Assembly: GCA_029339195.1 (NCBI GenBank)
Contig: JAPTJF010000374.1
Span: 1 to 63,806 of the forward strand
Length of the DNA stretch: 63,806 nucleotides
Direction: 5' to 3'
DNA from: Micractinium sp. NFX-FRZ
Lineage: Eukaryota; Chlorophyta; Trebouxiophyceae; Chlorellales; Chlorellaceae
The notes beneath the pieces were generated by a model. That model was given only the letters and a program-made list of their open reading frames with translations, did not search any database and was not told the origin of the DNA. Made by a program: the position numbers and the translations under genes. Below are positions 32,783-44,297 of this stretch, in pieces; position 1 is the first letter of the stretch; every line of letters starts with the position of its first letter.

Positions 32783-34601
32783 ATGCGCCTTTTCACAGCC
32801 CTGCTGGCCGCAGCGAGCTTTGTGGCCGGCCTGGCGGCAGGCGGCATTCGCAGCCTGCGCCTCTCTGGGCCGGCCGAGGCTGTGAGGACCCTCGTGCTGC
32901 CTGGGCAGCCGGCCAAGTGCGCAGACATTTACGCAGGTGCGCTGAAGGCGGAGAGGGCGGCCGAGCTGGTCCTATGCTGCTGGTGGCGACACTTGGGCGC
33001 CGCCTCCGCCACCCGCTCCTCTTGCCAGCACCACCGCGCTGCTTCACTGTCTTCACCCAAGTTGCTCACAACCAAGCTCTTCAATGCTGAGCTTGTCTGC
33101 AAGCTGATGCAGGCTGCCCCGTTACCCTCTTGTCTCAACCTGCAACTGCCCCCCCGGCAGGGTACCCCCTGTCCCCGGTGTATCGAGTGGACGAGCTGCA
33201 GCCGGCGAGGCACCCCATTGAGGGGCTGGCACACATCACAATCCATGGGAGGCGGCAGCACGGCCTGCGCGGCGTGGAGATGTGGATGGAGGTGAGGCGC
33301 TTGGGAGTGCGCCCATGTGCGGCGGCGGCGGGCACCAGTTGCAAACACAGTTCTTACGAATGGCTTGCACCCATGTATGGGCTTGTGTTGAACATAGCAT
33401 CAAATGCATGTGCCGTTGCGGCTGCCTCTGCTCTGAGTGAGATTCTGCGCAGCCCCAAAAATAGGCTTGATCCCCCGCCTGCCCCTGCACCTCACTCCCC
33501 ACCCCTTCTATCCCCAACCCCACGCCCCCCGAGCAGACGCTTGCCCCCGGCGCCGGCACCCCCATCCACCGCCACGACTGCGAGGAAATCCTGCTCTTTG
33601 TTTCCGGCAGCGGCACGGTGGCGATGCAGGGCAAGGCAAGCCTTTGCGGGAACGGTTGGGGGATTCGGTGCCGGTTGTGTGGTGCATGCATTCGTTGCTG
33701 CTGGTGCTTCTGGCAGCAGCAGGGCAGGGGAACGCAAGCCCAGGGGCACCTGGCATGCCCGTGGGCGCTGCCGCTGCATTGCATTCAACGCATTGGTGCA
33801 GTTTGTTTCCTTCCCTTCACCGCCCATGCCGAAGGTGTCGTGTACGAGGTTTTGATACTTGCCACCCCCGCACCCTGCTTCCCCTGATGCTCTACCTGCC
33901 TCCCCGTCCCCTGCCGCCCCTGCCGCTTTACTGTTCGCCACACAGTTAGAGCCTCACCGCCTGCTGGCCTCCTGCTGCAGAGCGGGAGCGTGGTTGAGCT
34001 GGCGGTGGGGCCCAACTCAACCGTGGCGGTGCTGCCCAATGCGCGCCACCAGATCATCAACACAGGCAGCCAGGACCTGCACATCATCGTGGCAATTGAC
34101 AACCCGCCCTTCCAGGTGTGTGTGGGGGAATCAAGAGGTTCAGCAGCGCTACAGGCGCAGGCTGTATAACACTGTTTGCAGAAAGTAGATGTTACCCCCC
34201 CAAGCAGAGCTGTGGGTGCGATTCCAGCCCAGAGGCACACTGTGAGAGGCGCCGTGGGTGTTCTCCCAGAGGCAGGAACTGTTCCTGCTCGTCCATCAAT
34301 CCCCAACAAGGCCGGCCCTCCCATGCGCCGGCCCCACCGCTCCCTCCCTGCCGCCTGCTCACTCATGGCAGCACACCTCCCTGACCCCCGGGCCCCCTTC
34401 ACCCACCCACCCACCCATGTGCCGCAGCCGGTGCTGTTCAAGAAGTGGAGTGACCCCGAATCGGCTGGGGTGAAGGTCTCCCCCATGCTGTGGGACTTCT
34501 CCTGCCCCGACCACGTGCCCGAGTCGATGAGGCACCTGGTGGCGGCGCCGCCCCCCCGGGCCGCCAGCCAGCCCACCGCCGGCGGCAGCGCCGAGCTGTG
34601 A
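32783..34601 (+). CDS. ABP1: Auxin-binding protein 1-like secreted cupin
   Basis: Exons 32783-32936, 33161-33291, 33537-33635, 33981-34115 and 34428-34601 give 230 residues with closed phases. The N-terminus is a signal peptide (MRLFTALLAAASFVAGLAA). The cupin core matches plant ABP1: GVEMWMETLAPGAGTPIHRH, with metal ligands H106, H108 and E112 in HRHDCEE and H151 in NARHQII. The C-terminal LFKKWSDPESAGV...MLWDFSC keeps the Trp and Cys of the ABP1 tail. The last residues are GGSAEL rather than KDEL, so classical ER retrieval is not obvious. Plant ABP1 binds auxin at the cell surface or apoplast; binding here is inference. Intron 3 has a GC donor (AAG|GCAAGC at 33636). Confidence in the family is high; confidence in the function is low. 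Confidence 0.87.
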
Positions 34602-35509
34602 AGTGGCCGCGGCGCTGCACTGGCAGCCTGCCCAGTGTTGCTGCATGCCTCCCCTCCTGGTGCGGCAGATGGCACGCAGTTGTTGTTACATTATGACCAT
34701 GACACACAACAAATGTATAGCTCACATCGCTTTTGTCAATTGGTTCGAGGCGGCACAAAGCAGCACACACAGGCACAACATGCAGCTGTCCCAGGTGGCA
34801 GACTGCGCAGGAGGCAGGGCCGTCACAGCAGGCTTTGTTCTGCAATGCTGCATGCTGCATGCTGACTGATAACTACCCTGGCGTATGCTGCAACCCTGTG
34901 GACACCAGACGGGCTTGCTTGACTGTAGTGCCTCATCTTTTCTTTTCTTTTCTTTTCAGATGCCTGAAGAGCCTCATGCTCAGGCTGTTGCCAGCGGCTG
35001 CATCCAAACGATACTGCATGCATATTCATGATTGGACAGCTCTTGAATGCATTGCAAAAGATGGGTGGAGTATGCAGTGGGCGTGCAGATGCGCCGCTGG
35101 CAGAGGCGCCAAGCCTTGGGCAGCAGCGGCCGCAGGGGTGACGGATGAGTGCAATCGACTCTGCAGCGTTCAAGCGCCGCTAGAGTGACAAAAGCGTTTG
35201 CACGTTCACTTCCTACCTCAGCTTTGCCAGCCAAACACAGAGAGCGAGGCCATGTGGACACGAGCGGCACAACCGCAGCGGCGGGTGGCGGCGCCAGAAG
35301 GGACGGCTGCCCATCTAGCCATCCGCCTTCCGGAAAGCTTTCATGTTGCAACGGCAGCCGACATCCTTACGTTGCACTGCGCATCGCCAGAGTGCCTAGG
35401 GGACCCCCAGGACGGTTCAGGGCTCGGGAGACCGAGACTCGAGAGCGGTGCAGCGGCGCGCAGCGGCACGGGTTTCCGATGCTGTGAGCATCTCTACACT
35501 GCATAGAAC
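34602..35509. other. Intergenic region, no gene recognised
   Basis: It holds the 3' UTR of the ABP1-like gene and the promoter of the GDPD gene. A short TTTTC pentamer repeat sits at about 34936-34956. Open frames have no coding character. No TGTAA on plus was noticed near the stop. Confidence 0.5.
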
Positions 35510-38500
35510 ATGACGGAAGAGCTGCAGTTTCGCCTGCAGGCAGTGACTGCTAGCGAGGTCACCCGGCTCTCCGTGTGCGGCAACTTTCAGAAGGAGAAGT
35601 GGTCCTTGGCGTCGGCGGTCGAGCTGAGCTACTCGGAGGCATCAGGCGCGTCGGGGCCCAGTGACGCCGCCCTCCCGCCGCCGCCGCTGCCGCCAGCGCC
35701 GGCAGAGCCCTGCCCTGCTGTGCGCACTTCCTTCACGGCACGCTCCTACTGCGTGCCAACGCCATTGGAAGGGAGCAGTGGCCATTGCAGCAGGGAGCAG
35801 CGCATGCCGGCACCGCTCCCGCTACCCCGGCTAATGTTTTGCTGCTGTCCGCCCCGGTGCGTGCAGGCAACGAGGAGGGCAGTACGACATGGCACAGCCC
35901 GCAGCTGTCCATACCCGCTGCCCGTCTGCCGCTGCGCCTCAAGTTTGTGGCAAACGGCCACCGCTCGTCACCCAACACGCGGCCTCTGATTTGGGACTCC
36001 CGCAGCAGAGTGTACTGCAGCGTGCCCGCCGACGGGTGAGCTGAGGAGGGGTGGTGGGGCACTGTGAAGGGGGCGCGGCTGCCGGCTCTAGGGAGCATGC
36101 AGCTGGGGGTGCAGAGAAACTTTTGGCAGGGTGCGCACGCCGGCTTGTGCTGCTGTGTTTCTGCAAGTCAGGCCAGGGCCGTACCTGTCCCCACCTGCAG
36201 CCCCGCCCCCCGGGCTTGCACGCGCAACCCGCCTGCGCCCCCACCAACGTGTGCTCCCTCCTTGCCCATGTCTTGCCCCGGTTGCATCCCCACGTTCCCC
36301 GCAGTCTCATCCGCTGCGATTTTTAGCCCACCCCAGACAGCAGCGACACGGCGGCTGCTTCCCCATACCCTTGACGCACCAACTCACGTGCACTCACTCC
36401 TCCATGCCACTCCCTCCCCCGCAGCCTCATCCGCTGCGAGTTTGAGCCCACGCCCGACAGCAGCGACACGGGCTGGGTGACTGGCGACGGGGTGGGTGCG
36501 TTCCAGCTGCGCGTGGGCCAGCCCCCAGGGTCCTCAGAGGCGCTCGTGACGTTAGAGCCTCACATGGGGCACACGCCAGGTGGGGGGCGGGGGGGCTGGG
36601 CAGGTGGTCTGGGCGGGCTGCAGTTTTAGGCGGCAAGGATGGGGGGGATAGGTTGGAGGCTCACATGGGGCACCCCCACACCAGGTGCAGGGCAGGGCTG
36701 GGCAGGTGGTGTGGGCGGGCTGCGGTTTATGGCGGCAAGGATGGGGGGGATAGGTTGGAGCCTCACATGGGGCACCCCCACACCAGGTGCGGGGCAGGGC
36801 TGGGCAGGTGGTGTGGGCGGGCTGCGGTTCAAGGCGGCAAGGATGGGGGGGATAGGTTGGAGCCTCACATGGGGCGCATGCCAAGCGGGAGAGCGAAGCG
36901 GGTGGGGGCAGGCTCGCGTGGGGCACAGGCCAGGTGGGCCGGGGGGCAGGTGCGTGGCCGGGCGCTGGCAGGATGGAGGGACTTGGGCGTGGGAGGATGG
37001 AGGGCAAGTAGCGAGGGTGGCAGGTGCAGTGGCGGGCGTGCGGGCGTGGTGCTGTGGGAAGCCCAGGCCTGCTGGCTGAGGCATACATGCGCTGTGTCCT
37101 ATCCCTGCAAGCATGCTTTGTTCCCCTCCCTCCTCCCGACATGCGCAGAGGAGGTGGAGGTGATGCTGTGGGAGGCCAGGCCGCACGACCCAGCGGTGCC
37201 CCAGGGCAAGGTCCTGGCTCGGGTGGGTGGCGAGCACACCACCGCCGACTGCCCCGCTGGCACGGCCCCCGGGGCAGCAGGCACACAGGCGGGCACGCAC
37301 GCCGCCCACTCCAGCTGCACCTACCTGCTCAACAGCCAGAGCGTGGACGCACTTGCGTTCAGGGTGGATGTGGTGTCGCGGCGGGACGGCGCCCTGCTGG
37401 CGCGCTGCTACGTGGAGCCAGCCACGCTGCAGGTGTGTCTTGGAAGGTGCTGGGCGTGTGGGAGGGCAGGGCAGCGTGTGGGAGGCAGGGGGGTGCTAGT
37501 TACGTGGGGAAAGTGCTTGGCAGTGGCAGGGCAGGTCCTGGAGGGGTGTGGATGCTTGGCATGGGCAAGGCAGTGGGCGGGTTGCAGAGGCAGGGCAGGT
37601 CCGGTGGGCAAGGCCGGTGATGGAATAGGGGGCCCGAGGGCAGGCTGTTGCTAGACACAAGTGGAAGGCTATGAGCAAGCCCCTGTTTCTGGCTGTTAAC
37701 AAGGGTTCTCCTTGCGCCAAAACGGCTCCTGCTTGCGGGAGGTGGTAGAACTGCCCACTCACATCCCGCACCACAGCAACCCTCCCTCCCGCCCCCGCCC
37801 TCGCCTTCTTCCCCCCGTCTCCCAATGGCAGTCGCTAGAGGGCAGCATCAGCGCGGCCCTGGTGACCCCTGACCTGCGCCACGCGGGCACCTTCCGCGCC
37901 TCCTTCCTCGTCGTGGCCGCCCTGCCCCACCCCGCCAACAACCTGGGCAACCTGCAGCGCACGCGCTGGGTGCCCGGCGGGAGGACCCTGGACATTGGGT
38001 GAGCGGGGGAGCTGGGTGGAGGGCAGCAAGATTGGCGGCGGTGCACAGGGGGGTGGGGCCAGCACTTTGGGCGCATGTGGCGGGGCGTCCAGGTACTAAG
38101 GGTGGGTGCATTCAAGTGGGTGGGCGGCGGCGGGACTTGCAAGTGGCACCGGCAGGTGCGGTGGGTGCGGGGGGGGGGGGGGGGCAGCACTCTAGACATG
38201 AAGTGAGTGGGTGAGTGGGTGGGTGGGTGAGTGGCAGTGGGGGACTACGCAGGCAGGCAGGCAGGCAGGTGGGGCGGGATGGGGTGGGTTGTGTGGGCGG
38301 CCGCCTGCCTGCGCCCCCCTCTGCCATCTCACCGCTGTGGTCTGCCCTCCTGCTCACCCCTGCTGTGTGTGCCGCGCTGTGTGGTGCAGGCACCGCGGGT
38401 CGGGCGCCAGCAAGGTGCAGGGGCACGCGGTGCGCGAGAACACGCTGCTGTCCTTCCAGAAGGCGGCGGTCAACCACTCCGACTTCATCGAGTTCGATGT

Positions 38501-41500
38501 GAGGGCTGGCGGTGGGGAGGGGGGGGAGGGGGAAAGGGAAGGGTGCCCTTTGTGGGCGTGCGTAGGTGTGGGGGGGTGTTGAATCTCATTCGAGGCTGGC
38601 ACCGGGAGGGGAAGGGGAGGGGAGGGAGAGAGGGACGGAGGGTCCTTTTGCAGGTATGGGGAGGGAGGGAGGGAGGGGTGGGTCCTTTGTGGGCGCGTTG
38701 TTGTGTGAATCATCTAGTCCATGTTTGTATTACGTGTTTGTGTCACCTCCGCAGGTTCATGTCACGGCGGACGGCGAGTGCGTGGTGTTCCACGACTTTT
38801 TGGTGCCCATCCGGCTGGGGGCCACCGAGGTGGTGCGCCTGCCCATCCCCACCCTCACATACGAGCAGCTGAAGAGCCACGACTTCACGCAGTGGATGGT
38901 GCAGCCCAAGTGAGTGCGCTGCTGGCATAAGCGTGGGGAAGTCTTCGGGGGATGGGAGATGGGGTGGTTGGAGGAAGGGCAACAAGGGTTGCGGCGGTCG
39001 GCTCTCAAGATCCCACACGGCAAAAAATGGCTTGTGCAGCCCAGGTGAATGTATTCCGCGGATTGGTGGTGGAAGGGAAAAGGGGGGTCCAACTGGGGTG
39101 CGAGGGAATGAAGGTGGGAGGATGGCTGGGACGCCTCATTCTGGCGCCCGCATGCGCCTGCTTCCCACCCCTCTGCAAGGTCGCCCCCCTGCAAGGGCGA
39201 AGTTGAGACGCCATTGCTGACACACCCACGTCCCCTCTTCCGCCCCTTCCTTGCACAGCGAGGACGCCCCCTGCAAGGATGCGTTGGATGAGGAGAAGCA
39301 GCGGCGGCGGGGCACCCTGCAGCGCAGCATGACCAGCGCGGAGGACCTGTTCAGGAGGTGGGTGGGCAGGGGGGCTCGTCACCGTGCAAACACTGCAGAC
39401 AGGTGTCTGGAGTGGGGGGTGGGGCACCCTGCTGCGCAGCATGGCCAGCAGCGACCACCTGACGTGATGACCTGTTCAGGCATTATCAGGGTCGCTCCTG
39501 TCTTCCCCAGCCTTCCCCCCTTGACTTGGCCTCTCCCTTCCCCTGGCCGCTCTCCGCCGCCCCGCAGCATCTTCAAGCCTCAGTTCCAGGGCGCCACCTC
39601 CGCCGCCCCGCAGCGCGCCTCCAGCAGCGGGCCCAGCGGCAGCTCCGCCACCGAAGACGCCGCAATGGCGGCGGCCGCTGCCGCCAGCACCACTACCCTC
39701 CCACCTGGCGGCATCACTGCTGGCTTGGCTGGCGCTGGGGGCGCACCCGGCGTGTCCGCCTCGCGCTGGTTCCTCACAGATCGCATTGCCTCGCTGCGGG
39801 AGGCCTTCCGGCGCACCCCGCACTGGCTGGGGTTCAACATTGAGCTCAAGTGAGTGAGAGATGGAGGGAGGAGAGAAGGGTGGTGTGGTGTGGGTGGGGG
39901 CAGGGCCGGGGGAGAGGCCGCGGAGGCGGCGGGAGGTGAGGAGGCACCCCTGTACCGCCGGGCGCTGAACTGGGGGGGGGGCAGTGTGGGTCTGGGAATA
40001 GATAATTAGCAAGAGGGAAAGCTTCAGGTGTAGGGAGGGGGTCTGTTGGTGGCCAGTTTGCGCCATGTCGCCCCCGCCCCTGCTCGCGCTCCGCCGAGCA
40101 CCACCGGCGCCATGAGATGGTTGCCAAGGTTCTCCATCATGACCCCGCTTGGTCCCCTCCCTTGCCCTGGCAGGTACCCAACGGTTATGGAGGTGGCCGC
40201 CATGCGTGCCCAGTTCTACAGCAGGAACCACTTTGTGGATGCCGTGCTGCGGGTGAGCTTGGCAGCAGCTTGGTGGCTGTACAACCTGACTGATGTGTGG
40301 TGTGCATGGTAAGATAGGCGGTAGCTGTGCAGCAGGAGCCAGGTCTGTGGAGGGAGTGGCACACAACCGTGTGGTTTGCAGTGTGCATTGTTACACATCC
40401 CGTGCTGCTGCCCCCTGCCGCTGCTGCTGCCCCCTGCCGCTGCTGCTCATATAAGCTGCCCATGTTTCCACCCCGCTGCCACTGCAGGTGGTTGGAGGAG
40501 GGTGGTTGGAGGAGGGTGTTCAACGGTGCGTGACCTTCAGCTCCTTGGCTGCAACTGCGGCTTACTGATCCTCCCACTCCGCTTATTGTGTCACTGCTCC
40601 GCCTGCAGGTGGTTCTGGAGGAGGGCGTGGGGCGGCGCGTGATCTTCAGCACCTTTGACCCCGACTGCGCCACGCTGCTGTCGCTCAAGCAGCCCCGCTT
40701 CCCGGTCCTCTTCCTCACCTGCGGCGGCACCAAGCTCTTCTCCGACCCACGCATGAACTCGGTGGACGCGGCGCTGCAGTTTGCGCTCGCCTCCCGCCTG
40801 CAGGTGGGCGGGTCACTAGTTGGGGTTGGGGGGTGGGGATTGTTTACAGCGGCGCTGCAGCTTGCACTCGCAACCACGCTTGCAGGTGGGTGGCCACTTG
40901 GCAGTGTGGGGATTGTACAAAGCAGCAGGTGTGCCTGCAGGTGTGCCGGGCCGTGGCGGCCTCACCCCTCGCAGCCAGTGCCATGCTGCCGGAATGCGCT
41001 CCCCTGCCATCACCCAACTGGGTGTGTTGGGGCGAGGGGGCGGCCCCCGGTGAGCAGCCATGTGCCGGTGCCACCGTCCTGCCGCATCCCGCTCCCCTGC
41101 CGAGCCCCGCCTGCTAAGCGTGCTGGATCCCTCTTCTTGACTGTCATGGTGGCACGGTTTCTTCTCCTCTGCCTGCAGGGCGTGGTGGGTGGGCGAGGCC
41201 AGCAGCGTGCTGGGGCCATTTCCTTTCTTATGGTGACAGCCGTCCCTCCCTTGCGCCTGCAGGGCGTGGTGGCCGAGGTCAGCAGCGTGCTGGGGCGGCT
41301 GCACGAGTCGGTGGCAGAGTTCCACCGCCACGGCCTCTTCTTGTGAGCTTGGGGCCGGCCCGAGTGGCTGGCACTGCTCAGGCGGTTGTCCGCCTGGCTG
41401 GCGCCGCTGGCAGCTGCGGTTGTTGCTGTGCACGAACGCCCCGTCATGGTCTGCTGTGTCATGGTCTGCTGCTACCCTGCCGCATCTGCGCCCCTGCCTG

Positions 41501-43500
41501 CCTGCTCCTCCTCCGCCTCTTACTGCAACCCTGCCCTGCAGCTGCTCCTGGAGGGTGCCAACAATCACCCCAACTCGCTTCATGTGCACATCGCATTGCA
41601 ACTATCTGCACCTGCTTGCAATGCATTGACAGGTCCACCGCATGTGTGCAATGCTGCTGCTGCAGGTACACCTGGGGGATGCGAGCAACCACTACACAAG
41701 CCGCTGCATATGCGTTTTGCATGGTAGGATCCACACTTCTGTGCAACCCTGCCACCATGCAGGTACACCTGGGGGGATGCCAACAACGACTACCATTCGT
41801 ACATGGCGCAGAAGGAGGCGGGCATAGGTGGGCGGGCGCTGGGACGGCTGGCCCAGCTGGCAGGCATTGGGGATATATGGATGGGTGGGCGGGGGGAGCT
41901 GGTGGAGAGAGCGGTGGGGACCTGGAGCGCGTGCACACGGATGCCGTGTGTGTGTGTGTGTGCATTCTGCCTGGTTATGCAAAGAGGTAGTGAGGGACTC
42001 GGCTGTATGCACGGAGGTGCACCACAGCCACGTGCCTTACCCTAGCGCTGCACCCTGCCTGCGTGGTTCCAAGGACACTGCCCAACACTTCCTGACCCAC
42101 CGGACCCAGCCATAGCGCGCGCATGTGTGCCAGCCACTAGCTGGCCACGCACCAAAGCCTGGCCCTAGCCCTGCACTGCACAGCGCGCGCCCTGCCACAG
42201 CATTGCAAGTATGCCGACGCCGTGCCTGCTGCCGCATTCCCTCTCTCTCGTGACCCCCTTTCTGGACGCCGGCATTACGGGCGCGATTCAGGCATTGCCC
42301 AGCCAGCCTCACCCACCTTCTCCCCTGTACAAATTGTCAACCGCCCTTCTGCTGCTAACCGCAGACGCCATCATCATGGACGACATCGAGAAGATGGCCA
42401 AGCGCACCAACAAGCGCAGCTCCCTGTTCAACAACAAGGCCATGCGCTCCCCGGCGTCATCCGCACAGGCGCGTGCTGCTGCCATGCCGGGCCCGGCCCA
42501 TGGCCGGCCCAGTGCAGCGCAGCCCACCAGATGCTCACTGTGCCAGCGGCGGTTGGCCGGGCGGGGTTGCAATACCCTACTTCTCCCGCACCACACCCCG
42601 CCAGCCCATTTTGTCTCCCACTAAACTCCCACCGCGCCTTTCGGGTTGCAACACCCTACTTCTCCCGCACCACACCCCGCCAGCCCATTTTGTCTCCCAC
42701 TAAACTCCCACCGCGCCTTTCTACCCCAGTCCGCCTTTCAATACATTCCCCACCCCCAACCCTCCGCACCCTACCCTCACCCCACAAGCCCGCTCCCTCT
42801 CCCAATCAACTCCCACCCACCCTGCCCTCAAGTCCATTGCTTCTCCCACTCTGCATCACACCCAACCGCATCCTACCCCAACCCGCACCCGCAGGACCTG
42901 GAGCGCATTGCCAGCGGCCCCGTCTCCCTGGCCTCCATGGACATTGAGCGCGCCAGCTCCAACCTTAACATGCTCTCCATCTCCGCCATCTCCCCCATTG
43001 GCTCGCCAGCTGGCGGCACGGCGCTGGGCGGCCTGGGCGCCATGCCGCCGCTGTCACTTTCCATTGGTTCGCCGCCCACTGGGGCCGCCTCTATGCTTAG
43101 CCTGACGGCGGGTGCGTGTGGATGGGTTGGGCGGGTGGGTGGGCTGTGTGGGTGGCGTGTGCGTGGGTGAGATGGGTGGACACTCTCTGCCTTTGTAAGG
43201 GTCCCCGTGCATGACTTTGGTGTCAGTTGGTATGATGGTCCCAGCAGGGCGGGTCAGGCAGGAGGGATGCCCAGCAGTTGGTGCGCGGCCCGCCCATCCC
43301 GCCCGCCTGGCCCTCCACTACCCTTGCCCTCGCACGACTGGCCTCCTCCGCTCATCTCTCCCCCGCCCCTGCCCCACCGCTGTCCCCTTCCAGGCCTGGC
43401 CAGCCCCCGCATTGGCACCAAGGTGTCCAACGGCAGCCTGGAGCCACCCAGCGCCAGCGGCGGCCTGCCTGCCGTGTACGAGCACGTTCCCAGCAACTGA
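35510..43500 (+). CDS. Glycerophosphodiester phosphodiesterase with N-terminal CBM20-like domain (GPCPD1/GDE5-like)
   Basis: Sixteen exons: 35510-35660, 35867-36035, 36425-36579, 37149-37432, 37832-37998, 38390-38498, 38755-38909, 39259-39357, 39568-39849, 40174-40252, 40609-40803, 41263-41342, 41763-41827, 42365-42468, 42895-43111 and 43394-43500. They give 805 residues with closed phases; only the first donor (GTGACG) is soft. The N-terminus resembles a starch-binding CBM20 fold (VTRLSVCGNFQKEKWSLASA ... LPLRLKFVANG). The catalytic GDPD barrel starts HRGSGASK, then ENTLLSFQ, EFDVHVTADGECVVFHD and TPHWLGFNIELKYP, ending LFLYTWGDANNDYH. Relatives hydrolyse glycerophosphocholine to glycerol-3-phosphate and choline in the cytosol. 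A ~130-residue Ser-rich tail follows. The last-but-two intron seems to have a GC donor (CAG|GCGCGT at 42469). Many introns carry decayed exon-junction copies. Confidence 0.88.
36299..36352 (+). repeat. Decayed duplicate of GDPD exon 3 start, with in-frame stop
   Basis: CCCCGCAGTCTCATCCGCTG here parallels the real CCCCGCAGCCTCATCCGCTG at 36418, and continues with CCAGACAGCAGCGACACGG against CCCGACAGCAGCGACACGG. In the copy GAGTTTGAG has become GATTTTTAG, so use of this acceptor would hit a stop. It lies about 122 bp upstream. Confidence 0.9.
36551..36960 (+). repeat. Tandem array of GDPD exon 3 end plus donor, ~102-bp unit, 3-4 copies
   Basis: The unit starting GTTAGAGCCTCACATGGGGC (36551), which is the last part of exon 3 with its donor, recurs at 36652, 36754 and 36856. 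Copies 2 and 3 keep a CACACCAG|GTGCNGGG donor-like site, and the fourth is decayed. All copies after the first are intronic. Confidence 0.93.
39028..39484 (+). repeat. Decayed copies of GDPD exon 7 and exon 8 3' ends
   Basis: TTGTGCAGCCCAGGTGAATG near 39035 echoes the exon 7 end ATGGTGCAGCCCAAGTGAGTG, 127 bp earlier. GGGGCACCCTGCTGCGCAGC at 39421 to CCTGTTCAGG at 39480 echoes the exon 8 end GGGGCACCCTGCAGCGCAGC...CCTGTTCAGG, about 110 bp earlier. The real exon 8 lies between the two copies. Confidence 0.85.
40484..40545 (+). repeat. Decayed copy of GDPD exon 11 start
   Basis: CTGCAGGTGGTTGGAGGAGG, a further GGTGGTTGGAGGAGG copy, and then GTGCGTGACCTTCAGCTCC resemble the true acceptor and exon start CTGCAGGTGGTTCTGGAGGAGG...GCGCGTGATCTTCAGCACC at 40604. 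Spacing is about 120 bp. Confidence 0.85.
40849..40950 (+). repeat. Decayed copies of GDPD exon 11 end
   Basis: GCGGCGCTGCAGCTTGCACTCGC...TTGCAGGTGGGTGG copies the exon end GCGGCGCTGCAGTTTGCGCTCGC...CTGCAG|GTGGGCGG located 80 bp upstream. A weaker third copy follows near 40910-40950. Confidence 0.85.
41171..41217 (+). repeat. Decayed copy of GDPD exon 12 start
   Basis: GCCTGCAGGGCGTGGTGGGTGGGC then GAGGCCAGCAGCGTGCTGGGG matches the real acceptor and exon start (GCCTGCAGGGCGTGGTGGCC then GAGGTCAGCAGCGTGCTGGGG) about 85 bp downstream. Confidence 0.88.
41661..41700 (+). repeat. Decayed copy of GDPD exon 13 start
   Basis: TGCAGGTACACCTGGGGGAT then GCGAGCAACCACTACAC matches the real exon start TGCAGGTACACCTGGGGGGAT then GCCAACAACGACTACCA 97 bp downstream. 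One G is missing in the copy, so it would be out of frame. Confidence 0.9.
42564..42721. repeat. Near-perfect 79-bp direct tandem repeat in GDPD intron 14
   Basis: GGGTTGCAATACCCTACTTC at 42564 and GGGTTGCAACACCCTACTTC at 42643 head two adjacent 79-bp units that differ at about one base, so the duplication is recent. Confidence 0.95.
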
Positions 43501-44297
43501 TGATGGAGGCAGCCCGCTGCCTCCACCATCCCAGCCCCAGTTTTCAGGCACTCTGCCATCGCCCAGACGACCCACTCCGCAGCTACCCGCAGCCCTTTCC
43601 CTCGTGTTTTCTTTTCTTGGCTAGTTTTCTCAGGCGCTGCTCGCGCTTGATCGGCCCGCTTCACCGTCCGCGCCCCGCACCCCCTGATCTGCACCCCGCC
43701 CCGCCCTTCCAGGCCGATCGCCCCGCCCCGCTGCACAAGCACTGCTAATTCCTTGCCCCATCCTGTTTGCTCCCACCTCTCCCAAGCCTGAGCTGCATCC
43801 TATGTACACCACCCCCCCTTGCCTGCTCCCTCCAACCTTGGACTTCACTCCTCAACCCTTGCAACGCCGAGGCTGCCCCTCTCTGAGCTCCTTGCCCTGT
43901 GTGCCAGCCGCTGGTTGGCGCCAGCTGTCGTCAGCCCCCTCACAAGAGAGGCTGGCTGTCCCCAAGCCCGACCCCCCTTCATGTGTGGAGCCGCGCCTTC
44001 TTGAAGCCTCCCATTATGTCGTGACCGTGTCTTCCTGTCACACACGCCCGTGGCATGCTGATGTTCTTTGCAAGGCGAGGCACAAGGCAATTCAATGAGA
44101 TGACAGCGGCAGCAGTGGCAGGGAGCAGCAAAACGCAGGGAGCAGTGAGAGGCAGCACAAAAAGAAGCGGTGGACATGCGCACAACTGGGCAACAAAAAC
44201 GGGGTTGGGCGCACCTCTCGGTAGACAGGGGGAAAGGGGAGCAGCAGGAAACAGGTGTACAGTGGGTTGCTAAGCTGTTTGCATCTGTTGACATTTG
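43501..44297. other. Convergent intergenic region
   Basis: It separates the stops of the GDPD gene (+) and the RNF10-like gene (-) and should hold both 3' UTRs. No coding exon and no TGTAA on either strand near the stops were noticed. Confidence 0.5.

Noticed and set aside
35510..35989. Continuous extension of the GDPD first exon to 35989
   Set aside because: The frame after about 35660 loses coding character, while the neighbouring frame (SPQLSIPAARLPLRLKFVANG) carries the CBM20-like sequence after a CAG acceptor at 35866.
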